From assembly GCA_037893225.1 (NCBI GenBank), contig JAZGUH010000197.1:62001-126000 (forward strand): a stretch of DNA of 64,000 nucleotides, given 5' to 3'. The stretch is from Hippasteria phrygiana (Eukaryota > Echinodermata > Asteroidea > Valvatida > Goniasteridae). Shown one piece after another: positions 21,024 to 33,530 of this stretch. Numbering within the stretch: the stretch's first letter is position 1; each line of letters starts with the position of its first letter. The position numbers were made by a program, and so were the translations under genes. Below the pieces are notes generated by a model. The model had not been told where the DNA came from. It worked only from the letters and a program-made list of their open reading frames with translations, and did no database searches.

Positions 21024-21834
21024 TAGCAATGTCACTTTCGAAATACACTTAAAGACTCACGGTTTTAATAAGCCTTCAGAAAGGTTAAAGGTTGTTGCGC
21101 AGCGTCTCCAATGAGCATGTTCGTTAATGGTGTACCGATACTTTCCCTACCTCAGTTATTATTATTGCCTATCTTGTATACAAAAAAAAGACTGGAAAAT
21201 AAACACCGTTTCGAGTTGTTTGAATTGATGAGCCATTTGCAGTTATCTTCCCTGAATGTGTCCGTGTTTGGGAAAATAAAGACATTTTTCGTTTGGATTA
21301 TATGGGAAAACTCCTTTGTTGCATTAAATTGTAACGACCAGAAACGCGACTCCCAATCAACGCGGCGCGGCATCAATAATCGTTACTAATTATTGCCTGT
21401 GCTCGCTGGGAGAACAAGCCATTGTTACGACCATCGTCTGAAAATACATTGCTGGCTCGAAAGTCATTATGGTGAAAGTCACCTTGGCTTGTGAATTGGA
21501 CCCTGCGCGTGCTGCGCGTAAATAGGTACATGCTGCGCACAACTGCCGGCATTGTATTCGTTCTACAGGTGCCTTGGTCTCACGTACATGTATGCGCGAT
21601 ACGTCAACACACCTTTTCTCCACAACCACCGTTCGCAGTTTTTATTATTGCTACGCCACAGTTTATGTCGATTTTTCGTTACTGGAGGGCACATTTTAAT
21701 TGAACTGACCTACATTTTGGGAGAGAATTTTACACTGGAAGAGGAAAGATTACTGTCTGGATCAAGAATTACCAGTGATCGGGTTTTTTGGGGGTTTTTT
21801 TCTGTGGAAGTTTGGAAGCGGACACAGGATCATC
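21024..21834. other. Non-coding stretch, possible 5' region
   Basis: No gene is seen. Its right end would be the 5' leader of the signal-peptide exon at 21835. I could not find a TATA box or another firm promoter mark. Confidence 0.35.
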
Positions 21835-21892
21835 ATGAGGTTGGCTACGGCGCTGACGTGTCTCCTTTTCTGTGTTGCCTCATTTTCTCAAG
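21835..21892 (+). CDS. Candidate first coding exon with signal peptide
   Basis: ATG in context ATCATCATGAGG opens MRLATALTCLLFCVASFSQ: a basic n-region, a hydrophobic core and a small/polar c-region, a classic secretory signal peptide. A donor GTAGGG follows after the first base of the next codon (phase 1). I do not recognise the mature protein from this alone. The next phase-compatible candidate is 36656-36740, with a 14.8-kb intron full of transposons. It might instead be the start of a second ITIH-like gene, but nothing downstream supports that. Confidence 0.5.
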
Positions 21893-22144
21893 GTAGGGCC
21901 TACAAATATTTCAAATTAATGAAAGGATTCAGTAAATTTTGCTCGTTATGAAATCATTCTGTAGATTTATACTGTTATTTTTAGGGGGGACATTTTGCGG
22001 GTTAATAAAAGAGAAGTGTGGTTCTTAACAAGCGGTATAAACTAATTTTTCCTTTTTTGAGTAAAACTGCGTTATGAACCGCAAAGTTTCTCGCCATTTT
22101 ACTCTCCACCATCATGAAAAACCTTAATTCCACTTGCACTGGTG

Positions 22145-23012
22145 TAGGTTTTCCCGACTATTTTAAAACGTTTTTCATTCAAATTCACTCATTCTTAGGC
22201 CTATATTCAAATTTGTCCAAGACGAATTCACCTGCTTTTGGCAAAAGCAATTTCGTCATTTATCATTCAATTTCAAACTTTGGTCAATCTATTTAAACAC
22301 CGGGTCGAGAATATTCGTCATTACGGATAAAATTCGTCTAAGCTGTTGCAAAATGGCAGCATTCAGAGATCGAATTCATCTTATATCAAGCAGTTTAATA
22401 CTTTTGTAAAGTAAATTAGTCTGGTCTGTACTTAACCATTTTCCTTGCGTCCCCAAGCTCACTTTGGCACATTCGTTCGCATGTTATCAGACCAAGTAGG
22501 TATATTGAGCTGAGAGAAGAGTTACCAAAATAGAATGGCAGCTAGACGTACGGTAATGCTAAGGGCCGAGGACCATACAACAAAGTGTCGAAAGAAACAA
22601 ACAATACATTTACGAATAATAAGGAAAAAGAAGAAAAGAAAATGGGAAATTATCCTTAACAGCGGCCTCTGTGCATTTTACTTTAATAGAATCAATAATG
22701 AAGTATGACGAAGTTTTAAAAAATTGTTATCAAATTGCGTGGCAAAAGACGAATTTGATTTCTAAAGAACACAATTCGGCGTGGACTAGACGAAATTGAA
22801 TCCTCCTTCCCGAGAACGTGTGCTCATGGTTTGAATGCGATTGATCTTTAATTGAAACTGTTTGACAAAAGACGAAATTAAAAATTGCAAATGCACTGAA
22901 TGTATTCTGCTAGGAATGGTCCTGCGGGGGGGGGGGGGGGGGAGTGGACGAATTCGAATACCAGAATCTTTGAATTTAAATAAAAACGTTTTAAAATAGC
23001 CGGGAAAACCTA
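22145..23012. mobile_element. DNA element family G copy 1
   Basis: The left end GGTTTTCCCGACTATTTTAA and the right end inverse GGTTTTCCCGGCTATTTTAA form TIRs of about 27 bp, flanked by TA on both sides. The interior is AT-rich with repeated TTCAAATTC and AATTCGTC words and a G17 run (22926-22942). No protein. Confidence 0.75.
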
Positions 23013-23784
23013 TATTAACTCGGTAATATGTGGTTGGATTAGTAGGAATTTACTTGAGCTTGCAGTTTGAGCCTATTGTATCGACGTCCATTTAATGTGG
23101 TCGCAGTAAAAATTAAAAATCTTTTTTTCCGAGAATTGATAACCTACAGTATAGCCTCAAATTTTGTCCAAAAAGGACACGCGTGTAAAACCATAAGTAA
23201 ATATCCACTGGGATGTGAAAGAATGAAAAACAATATTATGAACGTGTTATGATCTCTATAAGTGTCATGCACCCACAAATTAATAAAAAGAACCCAAAAT
23301 GAAATTAATACGAGGGAAATGCTCTATTTTTAACCAACAAGGCCATTTTGTAACACATTTGTGTTGGTTAATCAGTACATATTATGTGGCATGTGCACGT
23401 CACAAAAACAGAAGAGGGGTTAATCACTCATCTATTAGCCATGTCATTATAGTCCAATGCTCCTCAGCGAACCGTACTAAATTGTGGAAAACGCATCCCA
23501 GATATAATCTTGTATTCACCTTCAATATGCCTGTACTTTATTGTCTGAAATTATGTATGATTGTCCCCCATGAAAGTAATAATAGGCTCTCTCCATATGA
23601 CCAAAACAAAACCCTTCGCGCCTGTACGTACGGTATATCTTATGAAAAATTCAATGGCCTTATCGATTATTAACGGGGTAATTTCGATTACTGCGATACA
23701 CGTAATGACTTTATCAATTATCTAAACGTATTACAAAATAGTCCCAGGTTCGGCGTGTTTTGACAACCCATTACTTAAAGGTAT
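23013..23784. other. Non-coding stretch
   Basis: AT-rich. The longest frame (23299-23673) has no recognisable domain and no splice context; I see no feature here. Confidence 0.45.
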
Positions 23785-24175
23785 TAGGCCCTATGCAACA
23801 TTTGCTTTTGCTGTAATTTTCATAAATAAATGGATTTGGGGGTTAGTATTTTATAGCAAATATGTAACAGTGACCTGTTTAAAGTTTTGTGTGCATAGAA
23901 GCTGGGAAAACAGAGGGGGAAATACTGTTCTTGTAGTCCGGTTCTCTGACCCTACTTCAGACAAAACGGAGCAATTTATAGACGTCAGGGAATTATCAGG
24001 TCGGGGAACTAGACTATTTCTAACGATTGTCGGCCGACAATCGCTGGAAATTGATACAAAAATGCCACTATTTTTGAAAATGACAACACACCAGGTGCCA
24101 TGAAATCACAGAATGCTTGAGACTATTATTTACTTACAGTCAAGTAAGGTATTTCATAATAATTCGGTAGTTTGG
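23785..24175. mobile_element. MITE family D copy 3, core module B
   Basis: Backbone words as in copy 2 (ATGGATTTGGGGGTTAGTAT, GTGACCTGTTTAAAGTTTTG, CACACCAGGTGCCATGAAAT), the palindrome AACGATTGTCGGCCGACAAT, and module B from GTCCGGTTCTCTGACC to GGTCGGGGAACTAGACT. Confidence 0.75.
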
Positions 24176-24560
24176 TTTTTTGATGTTTGCAAATGATGTA
24201 TACTCCCTTTAACGGAGTATAGTTCTTGGCTCGTCCTTTTCACTTGATCAATTTTTCTTTCTTCTTCTTCTTGATGACTCGTTACTGGATGCACAGGCTT
24301 GATTTCTTTTACAGTCAGATTGGTTCCCGCAGCAAACATAAGGGCGTTGTTAGCTAGTAAGGATATGTCGCCTTTGACTATCCAGACTATCCGTAAATAA
24401 AATTACTAGAAAAAGCCTGAATTTTCTCAGATGCAACAAAGAAATCAAACAATATCACACTGATGTAAAGAACAAAGAAACAATGTGATATATTAGTGAG
24501 AATATTCGAGAATCAAAAGGGTTTAACAAGTGTAGAATTAAGAAAAGATCTTATACAATG
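24176..24560. other. Non-coding stretch
   Basis: Nothing beyond a short TTCTTC-rich patch near 24256; no supported gene. Confidence 0.4.
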
Positions 24561-24579
24561 TATAACTTAAAAGATCTTA

Positions 24580-24712
24580 CGGGCGAGGACTTATATATAG
24601 GCGAGGGCTCAGACGACTTGGGCAGCTCTGCACCGGGGAGTGGGCGAGGACTTGGGCGAGGACTTCGGCGAGGACTTGGGCGAGGACTTGGACGGCTTTG
24701 GCACTCAGCAAC
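24580..24712. repeat. Minisatellite, GGGCGAGGACTT unit
   Basis: A 12-bp unit repeats about four to five times at 24642-24693, with degenerate copies on both sides. The Gly/Glu/Asp- and Pro/Arg/Ser-rich frames here come from the repeat. Confidence 0.85.
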
Positions 24713-25000
24713 GGACGAGGACGACTCCAATATTGCGAGCGAATACAGTTCTTTGGCGAGCTGGAACACGGGGCGAATTCACCTCTAAAACAGCCGAAGA
24801 GAGACGAAAACTGGCTCCCGTCGCGAAAATATGGGGATATGAGACCCAAAATAATGAACCGACGACAGTTCAAAGATAAATGTCTCTTTTGCGGAAATAA
24901 AACTCAGCTCTAACTGTCTCCAGACGCTCCTACGCAGACAGTCATATACAGGTCACAGGTCCGGATAAAATGGCTCAATGAACTCAACGAAATTCTCCGT

Positions 25001-25058
25001 CCGTCGAAATCTCAAGTCCACCGTCGAAATCTCAAGTCCACCGTCGAAAATCAAGTCC
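25001..25058. repeat. 20-bp tandem repeat, three copies
   Basis: CCGTCGAAATCTCAAGTCCA occurs twice exactly (25001-25040) and a third time with a small change. Confidence 0.85.
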
Positions 25059-25656
25059 TGATTTTATTCCGAAATTAGCCCGTATATAAAGAATTTCATT
25101 AATTCCAGAGACTACTAGAAATTCTAGAGAATCGTACAAATTACGTCACATCTAAAAAATATTCCTCTACACAGCTTCTCGAAAAAGCTAGCGTACACAA
25201 GATTGACCTAGAACTTTCTGGCACGGCTTGGCGTAAACAACTCTGACCCATTCATGCACAAGTTAGGGTCAGCCGAGGTCGAACGCGTATGCAAATAAGT
25301 GACGCGTGGCGGGTGACAAAACATTTGTTTGTGCCGGTTGTACATAATACTGATCTATGAGGGGCGTATATACACATTCTGTGAGGGGAATTTCATAACA
25401 CTTATTACATTTACTGTGCGTACATAACAGTATGTATGGAAAGGTAAATGACGCGCGCAAAACGCATCGCAAATGCAACGTTTACGCAACGGACGCAAAA
25501 AGGACTAAAACGCGCATATGGAAAGGCGGCTTTACGCTGACATGCAAATGAGGGACGTGACGTATACGCTTTTTGGAAGATTTTCACGGAGTCCAAAAAA
25601 GTGAGCCAATTCGCGTTTTTTTCCAAATGAAAAAGGACAGTACAATATGTTTTTGT
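25059..25656. other. Non-coding stretch
   Basis: No gene or paired repeat recognised. The right end runs into the hAT-type MITE. Confidence 0.4.
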
Positions 25657-25824
25657 CAGTGGCGTATCCAGCGGGGGAAAGGGGGACAACTCCCCCCCCC
25701 CCCCCCCCCCTGGCGGCATTTGCGGCGTCATAACAAACAACAGAAAAGTGTGTTTTGAAGACGGTTTTAATACAGTTCAGGCATTGTTTGCCCTCCCTGG
25801 CATAAAAAGCTGGATACGCTACTA
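25657..25824. mobile_element. hAT-type MITE copy 1 with 8-bp TSD
   Basis: Ends CAGTGGCGTATCCAGC and GCTGGATACGCTACTA. Flanks GTTTTTGT (25649-25656) and GTTTCTGT (25825-25832) match at 7 of 8 positions, the 8-bp duplication typical of hAT. The body has CCTGGCGGCATTTGCGGCGT and a C19 run. Confidence 0.85.
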
Positions 25825-25832
25825 GTTTCTGT

Positions 25833-26290
25833 GTATTACTCTATTTATTGACATCGTTTTTAGGGACTGAGACAACATTGTTTTTCAAAGCATTCTACTA
25901 CCGTAGGTTTTTAGAGGTTCACTTCAGTTCAATTTGGTTTCTATGTGTAGTTTAGAGTCCATGTTGGGTTGTGTCACCGAGACAGTTGAATTAACAGTTT
26001 GTTCCAAGATGTGATCTGCTCATCTGATGTCTGCTGCAGTAGAGAGCCACACAACACACAGTAACTTATACGTACCATCTCTTCATACGAGTGCAGAAAC
26101 AAAACAGTATGCTGAATCCCCTTGCCAACGCCGCACATATTGGTGGTGAAAACAACACATGGTGGAGAACACAAAAGGATGCAATACAAAATTGTATTTA
26201 CCTCTGGCGCATGGAGTGTACCCTAGAGCAATGTTGGGAAAAAAATTACAACAAGGAATGATTGTGTGAGCCTGGGCGTTAATATACCGG
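25833..26290. other. Non-coding stretch
   Basis: No feature recognised. Confidence 0.4.
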
Positions 26291-27252
26291 TACGTTTTCC
26301 AGGCCAATTTCGTAAAGTGTTAATTAATTTATGAAAATCGGTCATTCATTTTCGTCTGAATTTGAATGCACGACTTTAACCCGTTTCAATTCAACGATAT
26401 AGTTCAATCGTTTTCAATGTCCATGCAGTCGGTTTTATGAGAAACAGGCGGCCAGTTACCTGTGCATTCATTTACGCAAACATGCCTTTTCCAGCCGAGT
26501 TCGGGAATACGATTTCGTGAATGTGCAAACAAAAGTAAGTTTGTCTTCATTCAAAATAGCAGATTAGATCACAGAATATCAAACCGGAACAGAATTTTTA
26601 TAAATTCAAGCAGAAATTGAAATGAGATGGTACGCTCATACACAAACTTATCTCCCTCAAAACCTAGCCAGAGAACCTATTGAGGGCTAAAGTCTGTCAC
26701 AAAATTAACTTGATCTCATATGTAGTCAGTGAAGGCTCTGAGGGGAAGGGGGATTTGATAGAATGCAATGCAGAGATGTGAGAATAAATATAAGTTCTTT
26801 ATGTAGGTAAATAACGGAAAAGGAAATTGAAAAAGATCGAATGAAGAACAAAGCTTGATAATTTCGATCTTAGTTTTGATGTTACTCCATCAACTACATT
26901 ACAACCAATAATGTATGATTTCAGGTATGGCTAATTTGATTGACAGTTAATGAGAAAGAAACCCTAAATTGGATTTGGTGCAGATGTCGTTACACGAAAA
27001 GTGAAATAGAATGGTCAACGTTTGAATTTCGCCCTCAAAAGGCCATAAAGAAGTCGTATAAATGAATTCGATTGGACATAAACGAAAGGATCTGCACAAA
27101 GCCTTTATAATAGATTGAACTGAAATGGAATCGAACGCTCTGATAACGAAAATTAAACGCGTGTTCGGAGTGATTCTCAAAATCCCGGCGGAATTGAATT
27201 AACACTGTATCCAAATGAATGAACATTTTGGAAAATTGCCCGGTAAAACCTA
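26291..27252. mobile_element. DNA element family G copy 2
   Basis: Left end TACGTTTTCCAGGCCAATTT; right-end inverse TATAGGTTTTACCGGGCAAT. The interior has ATTCATTTTCGTCTGAATTT-like words, as in the other copies. More diverged than copy 1. Confidence 0.6.
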
Positions 27253-27589
27253 TAGTTGAAATGCTGGTTTGTTCTGGATAGCGGGAACAAGAAAGAGAAT
27301 AATGAAATGGTAATTCCTCGTCTCCGGTATAAATGTGCTGGAAAAGTTTAGAAATCCACATAGCCTGTCACAATAAATTGCCTCCGGGATAGCAACTCTG
27401 TTGTTAATGTGCTTGCGTTTCAAACAGAGTAAAAGAATTTGTCATTTTCTGCACTCTGTAACAAGAAGTCTCTCTCACAGTACAATGCAACACTCTATCA
27501 CTAACAAAAGCAAAAACAAGAAGTAAGGAAAGTCTCTTTTTTGGGTTTAATCATTCAACAGTTTCTTCATTGAACAATGTTAAGTCAAG

Positions 27590-27780
27590 AGCCTCGATCG
27601 GTAGCGGGTGGACGATCCGAATGCAGCCACAACAGCCTGGCATTGGGGCAATCAAAAGAAGTTCTTCACTACATACTGTTCACGAGCCGGGTCACACGTT
27701 GCTAGTTGTGGGATGGCGTCCCATTCATCAGTCAGGATCTGTTGCAGATCTGTTGCACATTCCCATCCTCCAAGCAAAAG
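27590..27780 (-). pseudogene. Tc1-like transposase C-terminal relic
   Basis: On the minus strand one frame reads LQQILTDEWDAIPQ, then after a degraded stretch with an in-frame stop QCQAVVAAFGSSTRYRS. This matches the C-terminal signature of Tc1 transposases (EW..IPQ, then R.QAV..A.GG.T.Y). No DDE catalytic part or inverted repeats are seen, so it is a dead fragment. Confidence 0.65.
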
Positions 27781-27803
27781 GGGAATACACTTTTGGACAA
27801 TAA

Positions 27804-29330
27804 GCAATGCATTTTGTAACATTTCACTTTACACCCACCCCCATATTCAGCTGTGCTGCACATCCCCAAAGTGCTTAATCATAACAAATGACACATCATT
27901 GTAAAGAAGAATAACAGGGCTTTCCAATGATACCAAATTAAAGGAAAAGGAGTTGAAAACAAGAGAGAAATCGTCTGTCAAACTTGAGTTTCCGAACTTT
28001 TTTTGAGGAGTTTACAAACGTATAATCAAATATGAAATAAATAAAATGGAACAAGAGTTCACACTATTTGTATCAAAATTATTTCTAAGATACCCTTAAT
28101 TTACTTGATAAATAAAGATAGTGCAAAATGGCGGCTTTCTGGTGATTTCCCGCCTAACAGTATATTACGGCCGCCATCTTGAAAAATTACAGACTTTGAT
28201 GAAAAATAGCATCAAACGAAAGATAATGGAACGAAATACTTGAAAATACTGTTTTCACAAGATCTATTAGATAATGCATTGATATTTACAATAAATCTAG
28301 ACGGGCGATGGGTCATTTGGGAGACATTCCCATAGACTTGTGCACAACTTTTTTCCAACTTTGATGTAACCTATAACCCAAATATCCCCTATCCCATACC
28401 CCCACGAAATTTGGTATATTTATGTTTTGGACCATCCTCTATCGATATAACCCAGTTCCGACAGTAAAATTCTCAATATTTAAGGGGCTGTGACATTAGG
28501 AAGACATCGAAATGTCTCCCTAATGTCACTTGTCTTCCTAAGGTACAAAAAATAACTAACAAATGTCTCCTCAAGGGACCATTGACAGTAATAATTACAC
28601 TAGTCTTATAGATGTACATAACTGTTCAAAATAAATGAATTTGGAAATGTGGAAAGTAAAATAACAAAATATTTACCTTACGGGAAAGGGGAAAGAGAAT
28701 AATGAAATGGTCTTTCCTCATCTCCGGTCAGCTAATTGGTCATAATTTTCAATGACCATTCAGTTGCAGTTCAAGTTGTCCAAAAATAACTTACAAATAG
28801 AGAGAAAATACGACAAAGCTATATGTAGGCTACGTATTATTATGGTCTTCTCATAATTAAGGGTAATAAGCTTTCCATTGATATATTGGATGCATTTCTC
28901 TAGTCATGCATCACTGACTTCGAATTTCTTAAAAATTGCACTGTAGATACAAAACTTGCTTGGGACAGTGTGGTGTAAAACATTATGAGCACATCCAGAC
29001 AAATGACGATGGAGTCGGATCAAGGGACATTGTGTTTGTGAAAACATAAAAGAAAACACAATTAAACTTATGGAAACAAAACATGATTAACTTCGAAAAA
29101 CTCGAACAAAACAGGATTTCTTTCAACTGATTTTCTTCGTTCAGGGTTCAACACCTTGTATACACCAACTCCTTCCTCATGCGTTCCTGCATAGGCCCTA
29201 CCCTTCATAAAATACCATCATAAAATGGTGCCATTTCTGTCTAGGATTGCTGCAAGGGAAGTCGAAATTTTCAGTAACCTGAATAATTCATGTCATAACA
29301 AGCACGAATTCGTGCAGGAGCCGCGTCGTT
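27804..29330. other. Non-coding stretch with small hairpin
   Basis: No gene is seen. An inverted repeat at 28491-28528 (TGACATTAGGAAGACAT with ATGTCTCCCTAATGTCA) may be the remnant of a small element; a GGGAGACATT word recurs at 28319. Confidence 0.45.
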
Positions 29331-29332
29331 GG

Positions 29333-30095
29333 TGACTTGCGTGTGTGACAGTTTCGTCATGCATAAGCCGTGAACGCACTGGACTTTTTTGGGGGAAGGT
29401 TTTACCGAGACGATGGTAAAATGAAAAATGGTCAAATGTGACCACTGTCCACACTTGGACTTTCGACACCGGAACATTTTACCGAGACCGTGGTAGAAGT
29501 AACCGAGCTGTCAATATAATGACCCGTGAGGGCGCTTTGCGTGACCTTTCTGTATTGACGCGATTGACCCAAATCACGCGTGCCTTTTCATTTTTCCGGC
29601 CGATTATGTACACACAGGCCTACGTCTTTAGCACCAATCAAACTTCCGACTGTGTCAATAATAGAATCTGCCATAATTGCGACCAAAAGAGGAACAACGC
29701 ACTGGAATTTGGATATTTGCCACATATGCACCGCACCGTGAAACAATGCAAAGCACATGCGTGGTTTCCCTGTGAGCTAGGCATGACCTTCCGCTCGGGC
29801 CGGATGTACGCTTTCCTGAGCACGCTTTTACCGACTCGCACTGTCCGCATTGTACTTATCGTCAGTTTTCCTGGGCAGCAGTTGCCCGGTAGAAGTAACC
29901 GCTGGACTCAGGAAAAGTAACTGAGAGGAAAACGTCCTATCTAGGCTGTCCGCACTGGACTTAAAATGAGAAAAGTACCGGCTTCTCGGTAAGTTTTACC
30001 AAATAAAAGAACAGTGCGGACAGTAGAGCCTGCGGTCTCATAGCCTGCGGTCTCTAAATAGATTTTGCGTGTGTGAGAGTTTCGTCAAGGAAAAC
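29333..30095. mobile_element. Putative DNA element with repeated ends
   Basis: GCGTGTGTGACAGTTTCGTCA at the left recurs as GCGTGTGTGAGAGTTTCGTCA at the right (first 20 bases compared). GCACTGGACTT, TTTTACCGAGAC and GTAGAAGTAACCG words repeat within. A 160-codon open frame at 29438-29920 lies inside but resembles no protein I know and has no splice or start context, so I do not call it. Confidence 0.4.
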
Positions 30096-30618
30096 TGTCA
30101 CGTGACTAAACGAATTTGGCACAAGAAGAAGAAGAAGAACGCTAAGCGCTTGAGCCCCGTCTGCGATGCGACGCGGCTAAAAATCCTATTGCATGGCCGC
30201 TTTAATAGAGGTCATATACAAATTGCATGGAGTCACTTTTGACGTTGTTGGTTTTTAATATGCCTAGCCTACGTCCAAACATGGGCAGTATAATACGAAT
30301 AAAAGGGATTTCCGCAGTTTGTTTGCCCGTTTGCTTCTTGAAATACCGATGTTTACCTTTGACGTGAAATGCAATTTTTTATCAGTCGAAGGAGGCCACC
30401 TATTCCATTGTATGCGTGGTTCGGTCTTTAATTAATTTCATCACCACTGGCAGCAAAATTATCTTAAAAGCCACGTCGTCTTGCCATTTGACACACCAAC
30501 AGTACATTATGTGTTGTGATCACGTTGAATAATCAGGTGAAATTTGGCGACGGCCAAAAGAAAAGAGACTTTACATTTTAATAGCCTGTATGTTATGTTG
30601 GTGCATGTAAAATTATTA

Positions 30619-31760
30619 TAGTTTTTCCCGGCCAATTTCACCATTCAATCAATTTAGATTGAAATTTAATGATCACGCAGATCGTCATTCGAAAATAAAA
30701 ACACTTTTCAAATTCACTATCCGAGCATTCTATTATCTTTTAGCTTCACTCGTCCCTGTAAAAGATGCATTCAATTCAAAGTAATGTATTGTTCATTCAG
30801 TTTCGTCTGGACCAGCAGTAAGGGGTTGATCAGGCATTCATTTTCGTTAATAGACAAACATATTTCACCTTTTTTCAAGCATCTTTTCCTGCATGTCCAC
30901 ATTCCTCCATGTCCGTATTCCTATAAAAGTCTGAGTTATCTCAACGTAAATCATATCTGAAGTCTTCAATCCGTAGATGCACACCTCTCTTGCTTAACTA
31001 TAAGTCTTCAGACAGATAAGACGGCGAGCCTACGGAAGGGAAGGTGTGACCGTCTGATGGAATCGGCCCAAGAAAACAAATTACCCAAGAGAAGTGTTAC
31101 CGATGGTACAACCATGGCCAAACATACATGCCCCGATGTCTTGTACATGAAGAGATTGATGGGTGAATCAGAACGAAAAAGAACAGTAAACAAAGTTAAA
31201 AAGTTAAAGGATTCATAAACATGTCAACATACAGATGTCTCTATTTGTTTTTTGGTCAACTTTAAAACAAAGATCAAAAATGAAATTTCCTTAGCCCTTT
31301 TCATTTCATTAGATCGTTACATCATCCATCCATAATATTAGTTAAGATGTTTCATTATAAATGTTACAAAATTGTCTATTATAAATTTTACAAAATGTTC
31401 TAAAAAAACTCATTGGAAGATATATCAATTAAAAATCTTATTAATTTGAATGACCATTTGATGAAAATGATTGCCCACAAACGTTATATGCACACCGACG
31501 TTGGCTAATTTGACTGCTTCAACCGTCAAAGGATATCTCAAAACTCATGTAAGAATGCAACAAATAAAGTCTTGAATGCACCAAAACGAAATGGTATGCC
31601 CCTAAACGAAAACGAACATTAGGAACAAAATATTGGGTGCTTAAAAATTGAAATTGAATGCCCAAACAGTGAATAATAAACCTTAATTTGATCAGATGTA
31701 TAAAAACGACGCGAATTTGAATAACGAAAATATCAGAAAAATTGGACGGGAAAACCTGTA
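30619..31760. mobile_element. DNA element family G copy 3
   Basis: Left end TATAGTTTTTCCCGGCCAAT; right-end inverse ACAGGTTTTCCCGTCCAATT. The interior is AT-rich with GAATTGAATGCCC- and CAATTTCA-type words and no open frame of note. Confidence 0.65.
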
Positions 31761-31814
31761 GTTCCTTTATATATTTTTTAACAGGGCTAGCTGTATGGGA
31801 GAATGGAAGACTTC

Positions 31815-31942
31815 GAGACGCTGGTGGCAGCAGATATACCGGTCATTTTCCGTTGTTCTAACAGTCATGTGCATGCTCAGAACTACGTGCGCATGCTCAG
31901 TACTAGTCAAACGAACCAGTATGTTGCTGCCACCAGCGTCTC
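31815..31942. mobile_element. Short MITE, GAGACGCTGGTGGCAGCA ends
   Basis: Exact 18-bp inverted repeats GAGACGCTGGTGGCAGCA bound 128 bp. The centre holds two near-copies of CATGCTCAG.AC in a row. Confidence 0.75.
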
Positions 31943-31949
31943 AAAAGTA

Positions 31950-32656
31950 AAACTGTAAAAAACAAAACCGCTTTTTAAAGGAATATCTGTGCAGTTTAGA
32001 CGCAAGTACCATCTTGTTTAAAATAGGGCAAGCTATTTTCTATAACGACACATGAACATTGTTATTTTACGTTAATGTCCCCTAAAATAACCCTGCTATT
32101 TCCGTAAAAAGACGGGTTATGAAAAAATTAACTAAGAGCTTGGTGTAACTAATTACAAATTAACAGAAATGGGAGCCAGACTAAATAGACGTAATTTATT
32201 ATACATTACTATAGGTATAAAGCATACATTTAATGTAATACGATAATCTACTAAACACTACAAATTGAATCTTGTTAGCTTTATATCCAGCCTTATCCGG
32301 CCATGATGAAGTCACGGTTTCCCATGAACAATTTCAATATTTGAATACGAAAGGAGATGGAAGGCGATTCTTAACCTCTGTTTTACAGAAAATCTAAATT
32401 CTATTGTAAAATTGTTTAAATAATAAAATATTTTGGTCAAGAAACCGTGTTTTGGACGAAACACTACAATTTACCATGACTTGTGTGAACACAAATTTCC
32501 TCAGTTCTGATTGGTCAGTTGCTGCGTAATGAGATTCGTGTGATGGGAGAACATTATATTTTACGTCCGAAACCCGTCAAAACAAAAATACGGTGATGGT
32601 CTGTGTTTTTACGGGAGGAAAAAAACGTTATTTTTAACGGAATTTTTTACAGTGTA
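31950..32656. mobile_element. Putative element with ACTGTAAAAAA ends
   Basis: Left AACTGTAAAAAACAAAACC; right inverse CACTGTAAAAAATTCCG. The interior is AT-rich without coding sequence. The ends resemble the MITE at 7594 but the match is short. Confidence 0.4.
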
Positions 32657-32666
32657 CCTTCCAATA

Positions 32667-32780
32667 AGCCAGTTCGGTATTTCAACATGACATGGGTCAA
32701 GGGTCATTCGGGATAACTAACGCGCGCGCATGAACGCGTAAGGTGGTCGCACAACGCGCACGCGTTAAATCAATTAGAAT
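32667..32780. mobile_element. Family P fragment
   Basis: AGCCAGTTCGGTATTTCAAC, GTCATTCGGGATAACTAACG and GGTGGTCGCACAACGCGCAC match the copies at 13541-14299. The other half is missing. Confidence 0.7.
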
Positions 32781-33029
32781 TACGGGTTTTCGAAACCCTG
32801 GCTTCGTCTCTGACTTCGGCTTAATTGAAATATTCTAAATTTGGTGCATGTTCTGCTTCAATAAATATCACTATCAATAAGCATCGAAAACGTCCTATAT
32901 TTTATTTATGCGGTTTAACTTTTTATTGTTATTAAAACAGCTGGGACAGACATTAATCGCACATAAAAAGAACCTGCTAACTGTGATAAGTAATCATTAT
33001 TATATCAGCTAAAATTATTTTACGTTCAG

Positions 33030-33530
33030 CAGTGGCGATGCGTGATCGTCACACGTCGCATTCGAATTACAGACGCGCTGTGCGTATGCTACGCGTGTGT
33101 TTACAAACGTCGCGCGACTACTATAAACTGCACAAAAAAGGCCTAGCGTCCAGCGACCATCAGCGTCGGGCGATTTTCATCGCGCGACCGACTATAAACC
33201 GGCCTTAACAATAAATATTAAGACGTATAAATAAAATATAGGACGTTGTCGCTGTTTAGTGATATTTATTTTATATGCCGCGTGCCATATTTGCATATTC
33301 ATCGTTTCTTACCGATCAGGCAATTCTATTGGCCCATTAAATAAAGTGAGGTCAGCGACAATGTCAAAGTTCAATTGATTGAACTCTGTAGCGACGTCGC
33401 CAGCGTCTTTCAGCGACTAGTCGCTGGTGCTTCAGCGTCAACTATAAACCCTGCGTGAGAGGATCGCGCGTCAATTTGTAGTCGCGGCGACCATCGCGCG
33501 ACCGACTATAAACCAGCCTTCATACGCAGT
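33030..33530. repeat. CG-rich repeats with GACTATAAACC words
   Basis: CGCGCGACCGACTATAAACC occurs twice (33182 and 33494 regions), each followed by GGCC or AGCC and TT. ACTATAAAC recurs near 33119 and 33438, together with CAGCGAC and GTCGCTG words. Likely one or two decayed inverted-repeat elements; boundaries uncertain. Confidence 0.45.

Noticed and set aside
24558..24788. Acidic Gly/Asp/Glu protein
   Set aside because: Translation of the GGGCGAGGACTT minisatellite.
29438..29920. 160-codon frame on the + strand
   Set aside because: It lies within a repeat-bounded element, shares no recognisable motif, and has neither a good start context nor splice sites linking it to another exon.
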